This document shows, piece after piece, positions 16,117 through 24,382 of a DNA stretch of 64,000 bases. Under the pieces are notes generated by a model, which saw only the letters and a program-made list of their open reading frames with translations, was not told the DNA's origin and did no database searches. The first letter of the stretch is position 1. Every line of letters begins with the position of its first letter. The stretch covers positions 3,675,328 through 3,739,327 of the forward strand of contig CP051238.1 of NCBI GenBank assembly GCA_017794925.1. The letters are read 5' to 3'. The position numbers were made by a program, and so were the translations under genes. This DNA is from Aestuariibacter sp. GTDB lineage: Bacteria; Pseudomonadota; Gammaproteobacteria; Enterobacterales; Alteromonadaceae.

Positions 16117-17943
16117 ATGAGCAATCAACAAACCCAAACTTCACAAGACGCCATTCCGGGGCAAATTAAAACGTTGCACGAATTGCTGGCAAACATAAAA
16201 AACCAATTTGGCGACAGGACCGCCCTTCGATTTCATCATGAGGCAGATCCGAACGGTGAGTCTGAAGCCGTTAGTTATAACCTTCTCGTTGAACAGGTTT
16301 ACCGCACAGCCAATTTATTCAGTGCTCACAATGTCACGGAGGAAGACACGGTAGCAATCTGCCTGCCGAACCTGCCAGAAACACTTTATTGTCTGTTTGG
16401 CGCTCAACTGATTGGTAAATCACTCAGTATGAATCCCTTTTTGGAAAGTCAGGCCATCATCGACTTACTCAATGCAGCCAACGCTCGTATCCTGGTTATT
16501 GAGTCGCCAACCAACACGGCCCGCGCAGCGCAACTTAATGAAATTAAACGCTCTGTACCCTCATTGCAGGCTATCGTGTTAGTTGGCGGCTCAGCTTGTG
16601 AAGTGACAGGCGTTATTGACAATACGGTGGCATATTCAGCCGCTATTGCTACGCAAAATGGCTCGTCGTTAAATGTGAAGCGCCAAGCTTCAGACAATAC
16701 TCTGGCAGCGATATTTCATACCGGTGGAACAACGGGCACACCGAAACTTGCTCAATTAACACATGGGAATGAAATGTATGTTGCTCAAACCACCAGTAAT
16801 ATGCTTGAACTCAATCAGGACACAGTTGCACTGTGTGGCCTGCCGTTATTTCATGTCAATGCAGTATTCGTAACTACCGTAAACGTATTACTTGCAGGCG
16901 GCAGCACCCTGTTTGTTACTAAGAATGGTTTTAGGACACAAGGCGTTATCAGTAATCTGTGGTCCTATATCACACGATACAATGTGACGTTCTTTAGTGC
17001 CGTACCCACTATCGTTTCGTCGCTGTTGGACCGTGTTATTCCCCCACCATCCTCACATAACCTAAGATTTATTATCTGTGGTGCCGCCCCTGTTTCAAAA
17101 ACGACACTTGACGCTTTTCGAGCAAAAGTAGGTATACCTATACTCGAAGGATACGGACTCACTGAGGGAACCTGTGTCAGCACACTGAACCCTCTGTATG
17201 GAGAACAGAAAATTGGTTCTATTGGTAAAGCACTACCCGGGCAACACATCATTTGTGCAAAAGTAAGTGCAATTAATAGCATCGAAAAGGTGTGTGATGT
17301 AGACGAACAAGGCACAATATTAGTTCGCGGGCCGAATGTGTTTGCAGGCTATGTAAACCACAATGACAATATTTCAGCGTTTACAGACGGCTGGCTAAAT
17401 ACAGGCGATTTGGGCAAACAGGATAACGATGGTTATTTCTGGCTAACCGGGCGCGCAAAAGACCTCATCATTCGAGGCGGGCACAATATTGATCCCAAAG
17501 CCATCGAAGACGAACTCAACAAGCATCCTGATGTACAGCTTAGTGCTGCAGTGGGCCAACCTGATAGCTACGCAGGAGAACTCCCCTGTGCTTACGTCAT
17601 GTTAAACGAGGGCGCAAACACATCAAGGGAAGAACTGTTAGCGTATCTTAAAGACACATTGAAAGAACGAGCAGCCATTCCGGTTCACATTGAAATTATG
17701 GACAAACTGCCGCTTACATCAGTAGGAAAAATCTTTAAGCCCCAATTACGGCATTCCGCAACGCTTCGTGTGATAAACACCTTATTACAGGACATTTCTG
17801 GTGTAACAGACATATTTCTCGACGTCTCTCCCAACTCCGCCTTCGTGCTAGTAGTTAGGTGTAACGACAATTCAGAGCAAATAGAAGAAAAACTGTCTAA
17901 GTTTACTTTTGACTTTCGTATTGAACCAGAAAAAAAGGTTTAA
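16117..17943 (+). CDS. AMP-forming acyl-CoA ligase
   Basis: A 608-residue ANL-superfamily enzyme. The P-loop is TGGTTGTPK (202-210). The LNTGDLGKQDNDGYFW and GRAKDLIIRGGHNI segments define the A7/A8 motifs, and K538 (VGKIFKP) is the likely adenylation lysine. It should activate a carboxylate to its CoA thioester via an acyl-adenylate. About 60 residues after the usual end (VINTLLQDISGVTDIF onwards) form an extra C-terminal extension. It begins 12 bp after the FAH gene. The substrate is probably a ring-cleavage-derived acid. Confidence 0.88.
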   Translation: MSNQQTQTSQDAIPGQIKTLHELLANIKNQFGDRTALRFHHEADPNGESEAVSYNLLVEQVYRTANLFSAHNVTEEDTVAICLPNLPETLYCLFGAQLIGKSLSMNPFLESQAIIDLLNAANARILVIESPTNTARAAQLNEIKRSVPSLQAIVLVGGSACEVTGVIDNTVAYSAAIATQNGSSLNVKRQASDNTLAAIFHTGGTTGTPKLAQLTHGNEMYVAQTTSNMLELNQDTVALCGLPLFHVNAVFVTTVNVLLAGGSTLFVTKNGFRTQGVISNLWSYITRYNVTFFSAVPTIVSSLLDRVIPPPSSHNLRFIICGAAPVSKTTLDAFRAKVGIPILEGYGLTEGTCVSTLNPLYGEQKIGSIGKALPGQHIICAKVSAINSIEKVCDVDEQGTILVRGPNVFAGYVNHNDNISAFTDGWLNTGDLGKQDNDGYFWLTGRAKDLIIRGGHNIDPKAIEDELNKHPDVQLSAAVGQPDSYAGELPCAYVMLNEGANTSREELLAYLKDTLKERAAIPVHIEIMDKLPLTSVGKIFKPQLRHSATLRVINTLLQDISGVTDIFLDVSPNSAFVLVVRCNDNSEQIEEKLSKFTFDFRIEPEKKV

Positions 17944-17988
17944 AAAGACGTCAATCACCCTGCAAGTACACTATAACGAGAAAAACCT

Positions 17989-18912
17989 ATGCCTGAATTA
18001 ATGCAATTGGACAGAACTGCCCGGACAGTAGTCGCGGCAAAACGTGCTGAGAATGCGCTGTTTGAACTTCATCAACTATTTCCGGAAGAGCATTGGATAG
18101 CCCTGCCAGAGCAGGATTTGCGCATGCGCGTACTTGTATGGGGAAAAGGTGAACCTTTAGTGGTTGTGCCCGGAAACACAGGTGATGTGTTTCCACTCAT
18201 TCCGTTGCTAGCGAACATGACTAACCGCCGAATCATTGCTATAAACCGCCCCGGAGGTGGTATGAGCGATGGTATGGACCACAATACCGTGGATATTCAT
18301 CAGTTCGCCGTCACGGTTATCAACACAACCTTCGAACACTTTGGGCTTAAAAACAGTGATATTATCAGTCACTCCATGGGCGCGCACTGGAGTTTGCTTT
18401 TTACCCGCGCAAAACCAGAAAAAGTTCGCAGATTAGTTTTACTGGCAAATCCAGGTAATCTTCCCTTCACCACGTTACCTAAAGCGTTCGCTTTACTTAA
18501 ATACACCTGGCTAAGCAGATTATTATTCAAACTCATCAGGCCAAAAAATGAACAGAAGGGGCTGCGTATCTTGTCTCAAATGGGTCACAGCCAGCAAACA
18601 CTCGACAGTTTGTCAGCCCCGTTTCGCGAATGCTATTTCCGCTTTCGCTACTTACCCAATGCAGAAATCTCTACTATCAGCCTGATCCAAAACATGCCGG
18701 ATGTGATCGATACAACATTCTGTCAATCAATACCTGTTCAGACTTTGCTGGTATTAGGAACAAATGACAACTTTCTGTCTGTCAGCGACGGGCAAACATT
18801 TGTACAACGTTTCCCACAAGGAAGCCTTTGTCTTATTGAAAATGCGGGCCACCTGCCCTGGCTGGAGAATCCGCAACACTGTGCAACAGAAGTAATTAAA
18901 TTTCTGATTTAA
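17989..18912 (+). CDS. Alpha/beta-hydrolase fold enzyme
   Basis: 307 residues with a complete catalytic triad: S129 in the nucleophile elbow SHSMG, D260 in GTNDNF and H288 in NAGHLPW. It may hydrolyse a C-C bond of a meta-cleavage product (like HsaD/BphD) or an ester or thioester. The conserved oxyanion segment is VVPGNTGDVF. It is cytosolic. It lies between the acyl-CoA ligase and the DRE-TIM lyase genes, separated by 45 and 27 bp. Confidence 0.82.
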   Translation: MPELMQLDRTARTVVAAKRAENALFELHQLFPEEHWIALPEQDLRMRVLVWGKGEPLVVVPGNTGDVFPLIPLLANMTNRRIIAINRPGGGMSDGMDHNTVDIHQFAVTVINTTFEHFGLKNSDIISHSMGAHWSLLFTRAKPEKVRRLVLLANPGNLPFTTLPKAFALLKYTWLSRLLFKLIRPKNEQKGLRILSQMGHSQQTLDSLSAPFRECYFRFRYLPNAEISTISLIQNMPDVIDTTFCQSIPVQTLLVLGTNDNFLSVSDGQTFVQRFPQGSLCLIENAGHLPWLENPQHCATEVIKFLI

Positions 18913-18939
18913 ATATTAACATTACAAAAGGATTTCTCT

Positions 18940-20193
18940 ATGTCTGATAAATTTGATGCCTTTGGCGTAAATCTAAATGCACCAGCCTATACTTCAAACC
19001 GATGGGTTTCTCCTTTTAACTGGTGGCCTGAAGTACGTGACAAGATGCACATCGCAGATAAAATTCGTATCCATGATGTCACATTGCGGGACGGAGAACA
19101 GACTGCTCGCATCGCCTTTACGCCGGAAGAAAAACTCTATATTGCCAAAGAACTTGATAAACTTGGCGTTGCTTCAATAGAGAGTGGTTTACCGGCAACA
19201 TCAGAAGACATCGAAGTTATCAAAACGCTGTCATCCATGTCCCTCAATGCCAAAATTGTTCCTTTAGTGCGCATTATGGATAAAGATGTGCGCGCAGCAA
19301 TTGATGCCAAGGCAGACGGTATGTTGCTGGAATTTGGCATCAATCCACACATAATGAAATACGTCTACAAAAAAGAACCTAAAGCGCTTGCTGAGCAAAT
19401 TAAAATGTACGCCCGGGAAGGTAAAAAAAACGGAATGTACATAGAATTTATGGGCTGGGATGCATTTCGTTGTGATGATCCTGGTTTTCTGGAATCGTTT
19501 TTTAGCGATATCGCGGATTGCGACGACATTGACCGAATCACAGTTGCGGATACGTTTGGTATGGGACATCCACTGGCAACCTATTCGTTTATCTCCAAAT
19601 TAAAATCCTGGACGAATAAACCTGTTGGTCTTCACATTCACAACGATTTTGGACTGGCATCTGCAAACGCGCTGATGGCAATATCGGCAGGCGCCGATAC
19701 AGTGCATTCATCAGTGAACGGTTTAGGCGAGCGTGCAGGAAATTTATCGACAGAAGAAGTCGCAATGATTTGTCAGCATCTTCTCGACATTGATGCAGGC
19801 ATCCAGTTAAATAAATTAAAAATGGTTTCAGATTTAGTTGCCGAGGTATCAAAAGTCCGTGTTGCCAGCAATAAGCCTGTTGTAGGCAGTGGCTTGTTTG
19901 AAGTCGAATCAGGTATCGTCATTCACGCCATTGAATCGCTGAAGAACACACCTCTGGATAGTACCGTATTGCCGTTCAGGCCTGAGACGGTAGGACACGC
20001 GCCGCTACAGGTTATTTTAGGCAGAGGTACAGGCATGCATTCAGTTAAAACACTGCTAACCAGCAGAGGTCTTTCTGCCAGCGATGATCAAGCCGCCGAA
20101 TTACTCCATCAAATAAAGACCGCGGCCCTCATCTTTAAAAATGGTCTGCCTGCTGCCATGGTAAATAATCTTATTAGTGAAATTGTTCAATAA
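18940..20193 (+). CDS. DRE-TIM metallolyase (homocitrate synthase / HMG-CoA lyase-like)
   Basis: 417 residues. The HDVTLRDGEQ motif (45-54; R50-D51-G52-E53) and the LHIHNDFG metal-binding motif define a DRE-TIM barrel. GLGERAGNLSTEEV matches the conserved loop of the homocitrate/isopropylmalate synthase branch. A GxGxG regulatory domain is absent, and the extended N terminus (about 40 residues) is unusual. In this operon it could perform a Claisen condensation or retro-aldol cleavage of the CoA product. AAGGA sits before the ATG. Confidence 0.82.
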   Translation: MSDKFDAFGVNLNAPAYTSNRWVSPFNWWPEVRDKMHIADKIRIHDVTLRDGEQTARIAFTPEEKLYIAKELDKLGVASIESGLPATSEDIEVIKTLSSMSLNAKIVPLVRIMDKDVRAAIDAKADGMLLEFGINPHIMKYVYKKEPKALAEQIKMYAREGKKNGMYIEFMGWDAFRCDDPGFLESFFSDIADCDDIDRITVADTFGMGHPLATYSFISKLKSWTNKPVGLHIHNDFGLASANALMAISAGADTVHSSVNGLGERAGNLSTEEVAMICQHLLDIDAGIQLNKLKMVSDLVAEVSKVRVASNKPVVGSGLFEVESGIVIHAIESLKNTPLDSTVLPFRPETVGHAPLQVILGRGTGMHSVKTLLTSRGLSASDDQAAELLHQIKTAALIFKNGLPAAMVNNLISEIVQ

Positions 20194-20231
20194 GTTGATA
20201 AGAAGCAGACATAAATAGCCATACAAACCGC

Positions 20232-20262
20232 GGCCCTGTCTATTTTTAGAAATAGACCAGGG
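20232..20262 (+). terminator. Terminator of the FAH-ligase-hydrolase-lyase operon
   Basis: A long imperfect stem (GGCCCTGTCTATTT opposite AAATAGACCAGGGC) begins 39 bp after the lyase stop codon and is followed by a short TTTC tail. Confidence 0.7.
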
Positions 20263-20280
20263 CTTTCACAATAATAACTC

Positions 20281-20300
20281 GCATTACATGGATGTAATGC
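20281..20300. promoter_or_regulatory. 20-bp palindrome downstream of the XRE gene
   Basis: GCATTACATGGATGTAATGC has perfect 9-bp arms about a central GG. It sits 25 bp beyond the stop of the minus-strand XRE regulator. It could be a binding site or a weak hairpin; there is no U-run. Confidence 0.4.
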
Positions 20301-20324
20301 TTGTGTTATTGCCTGACGACAGAC

Positions 20325-20597
20325 TTAGAAGTCATTATCTAACTCTTGAACAATCTTTCTGGATTTCCTCACCGGTGCACTACCTTGTTCTTGTGCCATC
20401 TGATCAACTAACTGTTGCAATTCATCAATCCAGTCCAACTGCTCAAGTACTTTGAACAATGTTTCAGCATTAACGGGGCGGCCAATTTCTATTGAAGAAA
20501 TGGTGTTACGACCTACACCAGTGCGTAGTGCAAGCTCGGTCTGAACCATGCTTATTGAGCGAATAGATGAAACTAATTTACCGAGTGAAATAAGCAT
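20325..20597 (-). CDS. XRE-family helix-turn-helix regulator
   Basis: An ATG at 20597 gives 90 residues starting MLISLGKLVSSIR, the usual opening of XRE domains. The helix-turn-helix (MVQTELALRTGVGRNTISSIE) is followed by GRPVNAETLFKVLEQL. A longer reading to 20720 adds residues unlike the family. The C-terminal acidic tail (QELDNDF) is a short extension. It sits just outside the left end of the integrative element and could be an antitoxin-like or housekeeping repressor, but no toxin partner is seen. Confidence 0.7.
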   Translation of the reverse strand: MLISLGKLVSSIRSISMVQTELALRTGVGRNTISSIEIGRPVNAETLFKVLEQLDWIDELQQLVDQMAQEQGSAPVRKSRKIVQELDNDF

Positions 20598-20842
20598 ACG
20601 CTTCGTTTTCTGCACTATATTTAAATCATTAACAACCTTATGATTAAAATAATAAACATGAAAATTATTGATAGCGAGGCTTGAGCCACTGTAGATGGAT
20701 AGGCATATTTTATGGAACAAGATGAATGCTGATCCCTTGCTTAAAGCACAGAATCCTTAGACTAGCTATTATAAGGGTGGTCGTGAATTCTAAGTATTGG
20801 CTTTAACAAATTGAAATTGGAGCGTCATGAAGAAAGGAGAGA

Positions 20843-20888
20843 TTGGTCGGTGTGAGAGGATTTGAACCTCCGACCCCTGACACCCCAT
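20843..20888. repeat. Distal att site: 46-bp copy of the tRNA-Pro 3' end
   Basis: Identical to 37094-37139. It carries the tRNA-Pro sequence from the anticodon loop to the CCA end plus one adjoining base, and lacks the 5' half of the tRNA. It marks the end displaced by integration of the element. Confidence 0.92.
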
Positions 20889-21041
20889 TTTAGTGTACCG
20901 ACAAGATCACCAAAACAACAAATCATTGTAAAACATTAATTTAATTAAATAAAAACTCCGAAACCCGCCTCAAAATACGTAAAATCCCAAAAAACACCAA
21001 AACTCGCAAAAACAATAAGTTATATAACCTTAACTACTGTA

Positions 21042-21051
21042 TTTTGGGACG
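21042..21051. promoter_or_regulatory. Arm-like site TTTTGGGACG near left att
   Basis: The same 10-mer occurs near the right att (37030-37039, preceded by ATGGGACA at 37021-37028). A related TTTTGGGATT lies reversed at 20983-20992. Repeats at this distance from both att cores resemble arm-type sites for the N-terminal domain of lambda-type integrases. Confidence 0.5.
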
Positions 21052-21077
21052 AAAACAACTATTATTCTGGCATAAAA

Positions 21078-21100
21078 AAACCGCCTTAAATCGGCGGTTT
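21078..21100 (-). terminator. Integrase terminator
   Basis: AAACCGCC / GGCGGTTT stem with a 7-nt loop lies just after the integrase stop codon. On the minus strand it is followed by a run of Ts. Confidence 0.85.
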
Positions 21101-21106
21101 TCATTA

Positions 21107-22375
21107 TCAAAGAGTGACGGTGGATGGGGGGACTCGTTTGTACTTTTCATGTCCTTCCTTGTAGCGTTGAGTCATTTTCATATCGGAGTGTGCAGCCCTA
21201 GTCATGGTTGCTTTTTCATCTTTCGCTTGCTTATCGTGGAGATAGATAGCTAATGATCGAATTTCGTGAAATCCTGGCCGCTGCTTCCGGTCTTCTATAT
21301 CAAGGTATATATCCAAAGAATCTCGGAGCTTCGAGAACTGCTTACTTAAGTAATCCGACTTTAGCTGCCATGGATGTTCAAATTCATCTGAATAGTTAAC
21401 ATTATGATAGCGCTTTTTTCTATGGATAATGAACGGACAACTTGGCTCGATATCTTTTGAAAATGTCTCATCCAAATCCTCCACAGACGCTCGAATAGTC
21501 TCCATCATCGCATTTGTAATTGGAATCTCAACATTAGAGGCTGCACAGTGCTTGTTTTTCTCTCTAGATATCCAAATCATCCCATGAATAATCAAATCTG
21601 GAGATGTCGTATCATCTGCATCTGAATATTTATCAGTGTCAGCACAGTAAATTTTCGGTTTGTCGAAATAGTGGCAATCAGAGTATTTCAAACCAACTAT
21701 CTCGTTCACCGCATGGCACGTTTGTAAGGACAACATAATCGCTGTTTTCATAAATGGCTCTGCTTGATCAAGCATCATCATTAGAGCATATTTAGAAATC
21801 CTAACTGGAGTCTTACTAGCAGCGTTTTTCGACTTCTTCTTGATTTTCTTGTCATTCGCATAGTTCCGTGACATATAACTCATATCCGTGAACTCGGCAA
21901 AAACCTTTTTTAGGAAATTTATTTTTCTATTGCGAACATTAAACGAAGCTCCTGCATGATATTCACTCAGATATTCATTAACATCTTCTAAAGTAATCTC
22001 TTTCGTAAAGTGATTTCCAAAAAATTCAATAAACCGTTTGCTGTCATTTTCGAACGTAGCTAATGAATTTTGTCTCAGGCCTTCGTTCTCTTCATCAAGA
22101 TTTCGTTTAATCTCAGGCCATATAGTATGTACACGAACATTGTACTTATCTGCACGCGACTTAATACGTTCATCACTGTTGCGATTTATTTCATTGAACT
22201 CGACAACAGACTGCTTGATTGCACTCAAAGGGTAATGCTCTGGAAAATAAGTATCTTTTCCTGCTGCATTCCTATAAAAGTAACGCAACTTTCCGCGCAC
22301 TTTACGAGAGTAAAGTCCTAAAGGCAGATCTGCATTTTTAGTTTTTCGTCTACGTCCCACTTCTTTAGCAACCAT
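21107..22375 (-). CDS. Tyrosine recombinase (lambda-type integrase) of the element
   Basis: 422 residues. The N terminus (residues 17-50, LPLGLYSRKVRGKLRYFYR) is the arm-binding domain of lambda-type integrases. The core-binding domain spans about 95-190. The catalytic part has H370-x-x-R373 in FHEIRSL, H396 and the nucleophile Y405 (TQRYK). The first catalytic Arg, expected in a TGxR-type motif, is replaced: residues 219-224 read TCHAVN. It may belong to a divergent subfamily or be impaired. The Xis gene overlaps the start (TAATG), so the two are coupled. Confidence 0.88.
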   Translation of the reverse strand: MVAKEVGRRRKTKNADLPLGLYSRKVRGKLRYFYRNAAGKDTYFPEHYPLSAIKQSVVEFNEINRNSDERIKSRADKYNVRVHTIWPEIKRNLDEENEGLRQNSLATFENDSKRFIEFFGNHFTKEITLEDVNEYLSEYHAGASFNVRNRKINFLKKVFAEFTDMSYMSRNYANDKKIKKKSKNAASKTPVRISKYALMMMLDQAEPFMKTAIMLSLQTCHAVNEIVGLKYSDCHYFDKPKIYCADTDKYSDADDTTSPDLIIHGMIWISREKNKHCAASNVEIPITNAMMETIRASVEDLDETFSKDIEPSCPFIIHRKKRYHNVNYSDEFEHPWQLKSDYLSKQFSKLRDSLDIYLDIEDRKQRPGFHEIRSLAIYLHDKQAKDEKATMTRAAHSDMKMTQRYKEGHEKYKRVPPSTVTL

Positions 22376-22587
22376 TAGTTAGCCCCCATCAACAGGCTTA
22401 GACAAGCGTCCTTTGGGGATTCATATGTCATCGATTCATTAAGATCATCAACATACACGAGCCAGATCCCTCCGCGTTTAGCCCCCTTAAGTTCACCACT
22501 TTTAATCCAGTTGATGACTGTCTGCGATGATACAGGATCGTCAGACATATATTCGTTGATGTATTTAGCGACGCGAATTTTTCTCAT
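22375..22587 (-). CDS. Excisionase-like DNA-binding protein (Xis)
   Basis: A 70-residue protein with a small winged-helix pattern (SQTVINWIKSGELKGAKRG), a recognition helix then a wing, as in Xis/MerR-like excisionases. Its stop codon shares a base with the integrase start (TAATG). That coupling and size are typical of directionality factors that bend DNA at the att site. It is likely required for excision of the element. Confidence 0.75.
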   Translation of the reverse strand: MRKIRVAKYINEYMSDDPVSSQTVINWIKSGELKGAKRGGIWLVYVDDLNESMTYESPKDACLSLLMGAN

Positions 22588-22716
22588 ATAGCCAGTAGCC
22601 TCGGTAATTAAACTGAGGCCATGCTACAAAAAAAACTTAATTTTCCGATGCCCATTTTACGTGCTTTTGTGCATCGTTATGATTTTTAATGAAAATATAA
22701 TTAAAAATTTTTTTCA

Positions 22717-23052
22717 CTAAAAATCATCATAAAATAATTCGTAATCAGGTGAAGATAGGTGATTGTCATCAACCAAACAGTCTGTAGACTCTGATAAAGA
22801 ACAAGTATCTTCAAATACTGTTGAAGCGAAAGTATCCTCATAGAGGTCGTGAGTATTGATAATGTTGTCATCAATATCACTCGACGGGCCATCACCATAT
22901 ACATAACCACCTACATCAACACCACCATTGTTGATTAAGGGCAAACCCGATCCAGGGTTGTACTGATGTATTTCCATAGTTGTTTCTGGTGTTCTTGTTA
23001 CCTCTTCATCAACAGAGCAGTGGTCGAAAAGTTGTTTGCTAAGTAAAGACAT
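22717..23052 (-). CDS. Small acidic hypothetical protein
   Basis: A 111-residue protein rich in Asp/Glu and Ser with no recognised domain. AAGGG lies about 6 nt before the ATG, which supports a real gene. It sits between the Xis gene and a long non-coding stretch. Acidic, low-complexity proteins of this size next to integrases can be DNA mimics or regulators, but that is speculation. Confidence 0.5.
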   Translation of the reverse strand: MSLLSKQLFDHCSVDEEVTRTPETTMEIHQYNPGSGLPLINNGGVDVGGYVYGDGPSSDIDDNIINTHDLYEDTFASTVFEDTCSLSESTDCLVDDNHLSSPDYELFYDDF

Positions 23053-23649
23053 TCCATACCCTTCAAGAGTTATTTATTTTATTGAAATATAATGAAAAAT
23101 ATGGCATTTTCAATTTCATTGACTGCATAGTCAGCAACAATGTAATTGCACTTAAAAGCTCAAAAATCAGCCTGTTTTGCAAATTTCTTGTGTATTGAGT
23201 ATTGGGAAATAGAAGAGGATTGAAAAGAAGAGCCTTTAATATTGTAGACTGAAACTTACTTTGAAGAGTTTGTGATGGGCCGCAACACTTGAAACGGCAT
23301 TTTGAAGCCAAATGGGGATTCGTTGATAATTTGTGCTGATTTGCGATATTTCGCGGCTTGTAGCGTTGTCGTCATTCTTCTCATCACTAAATATAACTGA
23401 ATATTACTCACGTTTTGGCCCCTATTTGGCCCCATACGATATCGAATAGTTTATTTTAACCTTACCTACTTACTAGACTTGCTCAGAGATAAACACACTA
23501 GAATCTTAATGTAACATCAAGGGAATGTACATTCTCAGCCTCTCCGAGACAAGCCGCTAGTATTTAGCTCAACAAATAAAAAGTGAATAATTAAGAATAC
23601 CGATGGAATCTTACTGTTTAATTAAGAGATTTTACGTAATCACACTAAG
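23053..23649. other. Non-coding stretch between the acidic protein and the NTase genes
   Basis: 597 bp with only short, unconvincing ORFs. It includes a GGCCCC-tattt-GGCCCC direct repeat near 23417-23433, whose reverse complement (GGGGCCAAATAGGGGCC) resembles integrase arm-type repeats, perhaps a relic of another recombination site. Otherwise I see nothing definable. Confidence 0.4.
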
Positions 23650-23961
23650 TCACTTAAAGCGATATGTTTGTCTGAACAGGATAGTTTTCTGAACAATTTC
23701 GTTAATGCAAGGTTTGTCCATTTTTTCATCGACAACTCCTAAGCCAATTGCTCCCGAAACCTTTATAAAGTCGAAATCTTCTTCTGCTGATTTTGAGAGT
23801 ATAGTAACATTAGCACCGACAATTTCTTTGAGTATTATTTTTTTAATATGAATAGCCTTTAAGCATGATTCTTTTGAAACAGCATCATGGACTATCAGGA
23901 TGTCAATATCCCCATAAGACTTCCTTGAGTTAAAATAAGAACCAAATCCATATATAAGCAT
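23650..23961 (-). CDS. Minimal nucleotidyltransferase (DNA polymerase beta superfamily)
   Basis: A 103-residue protein with the minimal NTase signature: GFGSYF (residues 5-10, GS) and the D18-x-D20 pair in YGDIDILIV. The MNT fold transfers NMPs to proteins, RNAs or small molecules; MNT genes occur in toxin-antitoxin pairs and anti-phage systems. It ends a minus-strand run after the 136-residue and HNH genes, so a three-gene module is likely. The short C-terminal region leaves the third acidic residue uncertain. Confidence 0.75.
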   Translation of the reverse strand: MLIYGFGSYFNSRKSYGDIDILIVHDAVSKESCLKAIHIKKIILKEIVGANVTILSKSAEEDFDFIKVSGAIGLGVVDEKMDKPCINEIVQKTILFRQTYRFK

Positions 23962-23970
23962 AGCTTAGAG

Positions 23971-24381
23971 TTAAATCCAGCCATTCTCTTCAAATTTCTT
24001 CCTTTCATATTTGTCGAGATATTCCCAATAATTTTGCATATTAAGCGCTGCCATAAAGCCGCCAATATCATAGATGCCCACTTGTTCACTCATGCAGTAA
24101 CGCTTTACATCCAACGTGTACCCACACCAATTGGAACTGATTATAACCGCATTTAGTTTGCCTAACTCTTGGCAACTCTCGATATATTCAGCAACGTCAA
24201 AGGAGTAGCACTCGCAAATAAACACCCTTATAGTCGTTCCATCGGAGCGCTCAATGTCATAGAGACTAGGATTTTTCTTTTTTAATAAATTAACCCTGCT
24301 GTGCTCTCTCATTCTTGATTCAAAAAAATTGTAATTCCCGTAGTAACTCATCCAAGGAAATTTATCGTTGTATGCAGGCAC
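23971..24381 (-). CDS. 136-residue unknown partner protein between HNH and NTase genes
   Basis: A GTG at 24381 has a strong GGAGG ribosome-binding site at 5-nt spacing, overlapping the end of the HNH gene. No clear family. The segment IRVFICECYS ... LNAVIISSNWCGYTLDVK has an alternating strand-helix pattern reminiscent of a degenerate restriction-endonuclease-like fold, but key catalytic residues are not clear. Tight spacing on both sides indicates a shared function. Confidence 0.7.
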   Translation of the reverse strand: MPAYNDKFPWMSYYGNYNFFESRMREHSRVNLLKKKNPSLYDIERSDGTTIRVFICECYSFDVAEYIESCQELGKLNAVIISSNWCGYTLDVKRYCMSEQVGIYDIGGFMAALNMQNYWEYLDKYERKKFEENGWI

Positions 24382-24382
24382 T

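Larger units (their letters stand above)
20598..21106. other. Non-coding left boundary of the integrative element
   Basis: This 509-bp stretch has no gene. It holds the XRE upstream region, the distal att repeat (20843-20888), a reverse-orientation TTTTGGGATT at 20983-20992, the arm-like TTTTGGGACG at 21042-21051 and the integrase terminator at 21078-21100. Confidence 0.6.

Noticed and set aside
23063..23311. 82-residue ORF on the minus strand
   Set aside because: No ribosome-binding site, no recognisable composition, and it lies in an AT-rich non-coding stretch.
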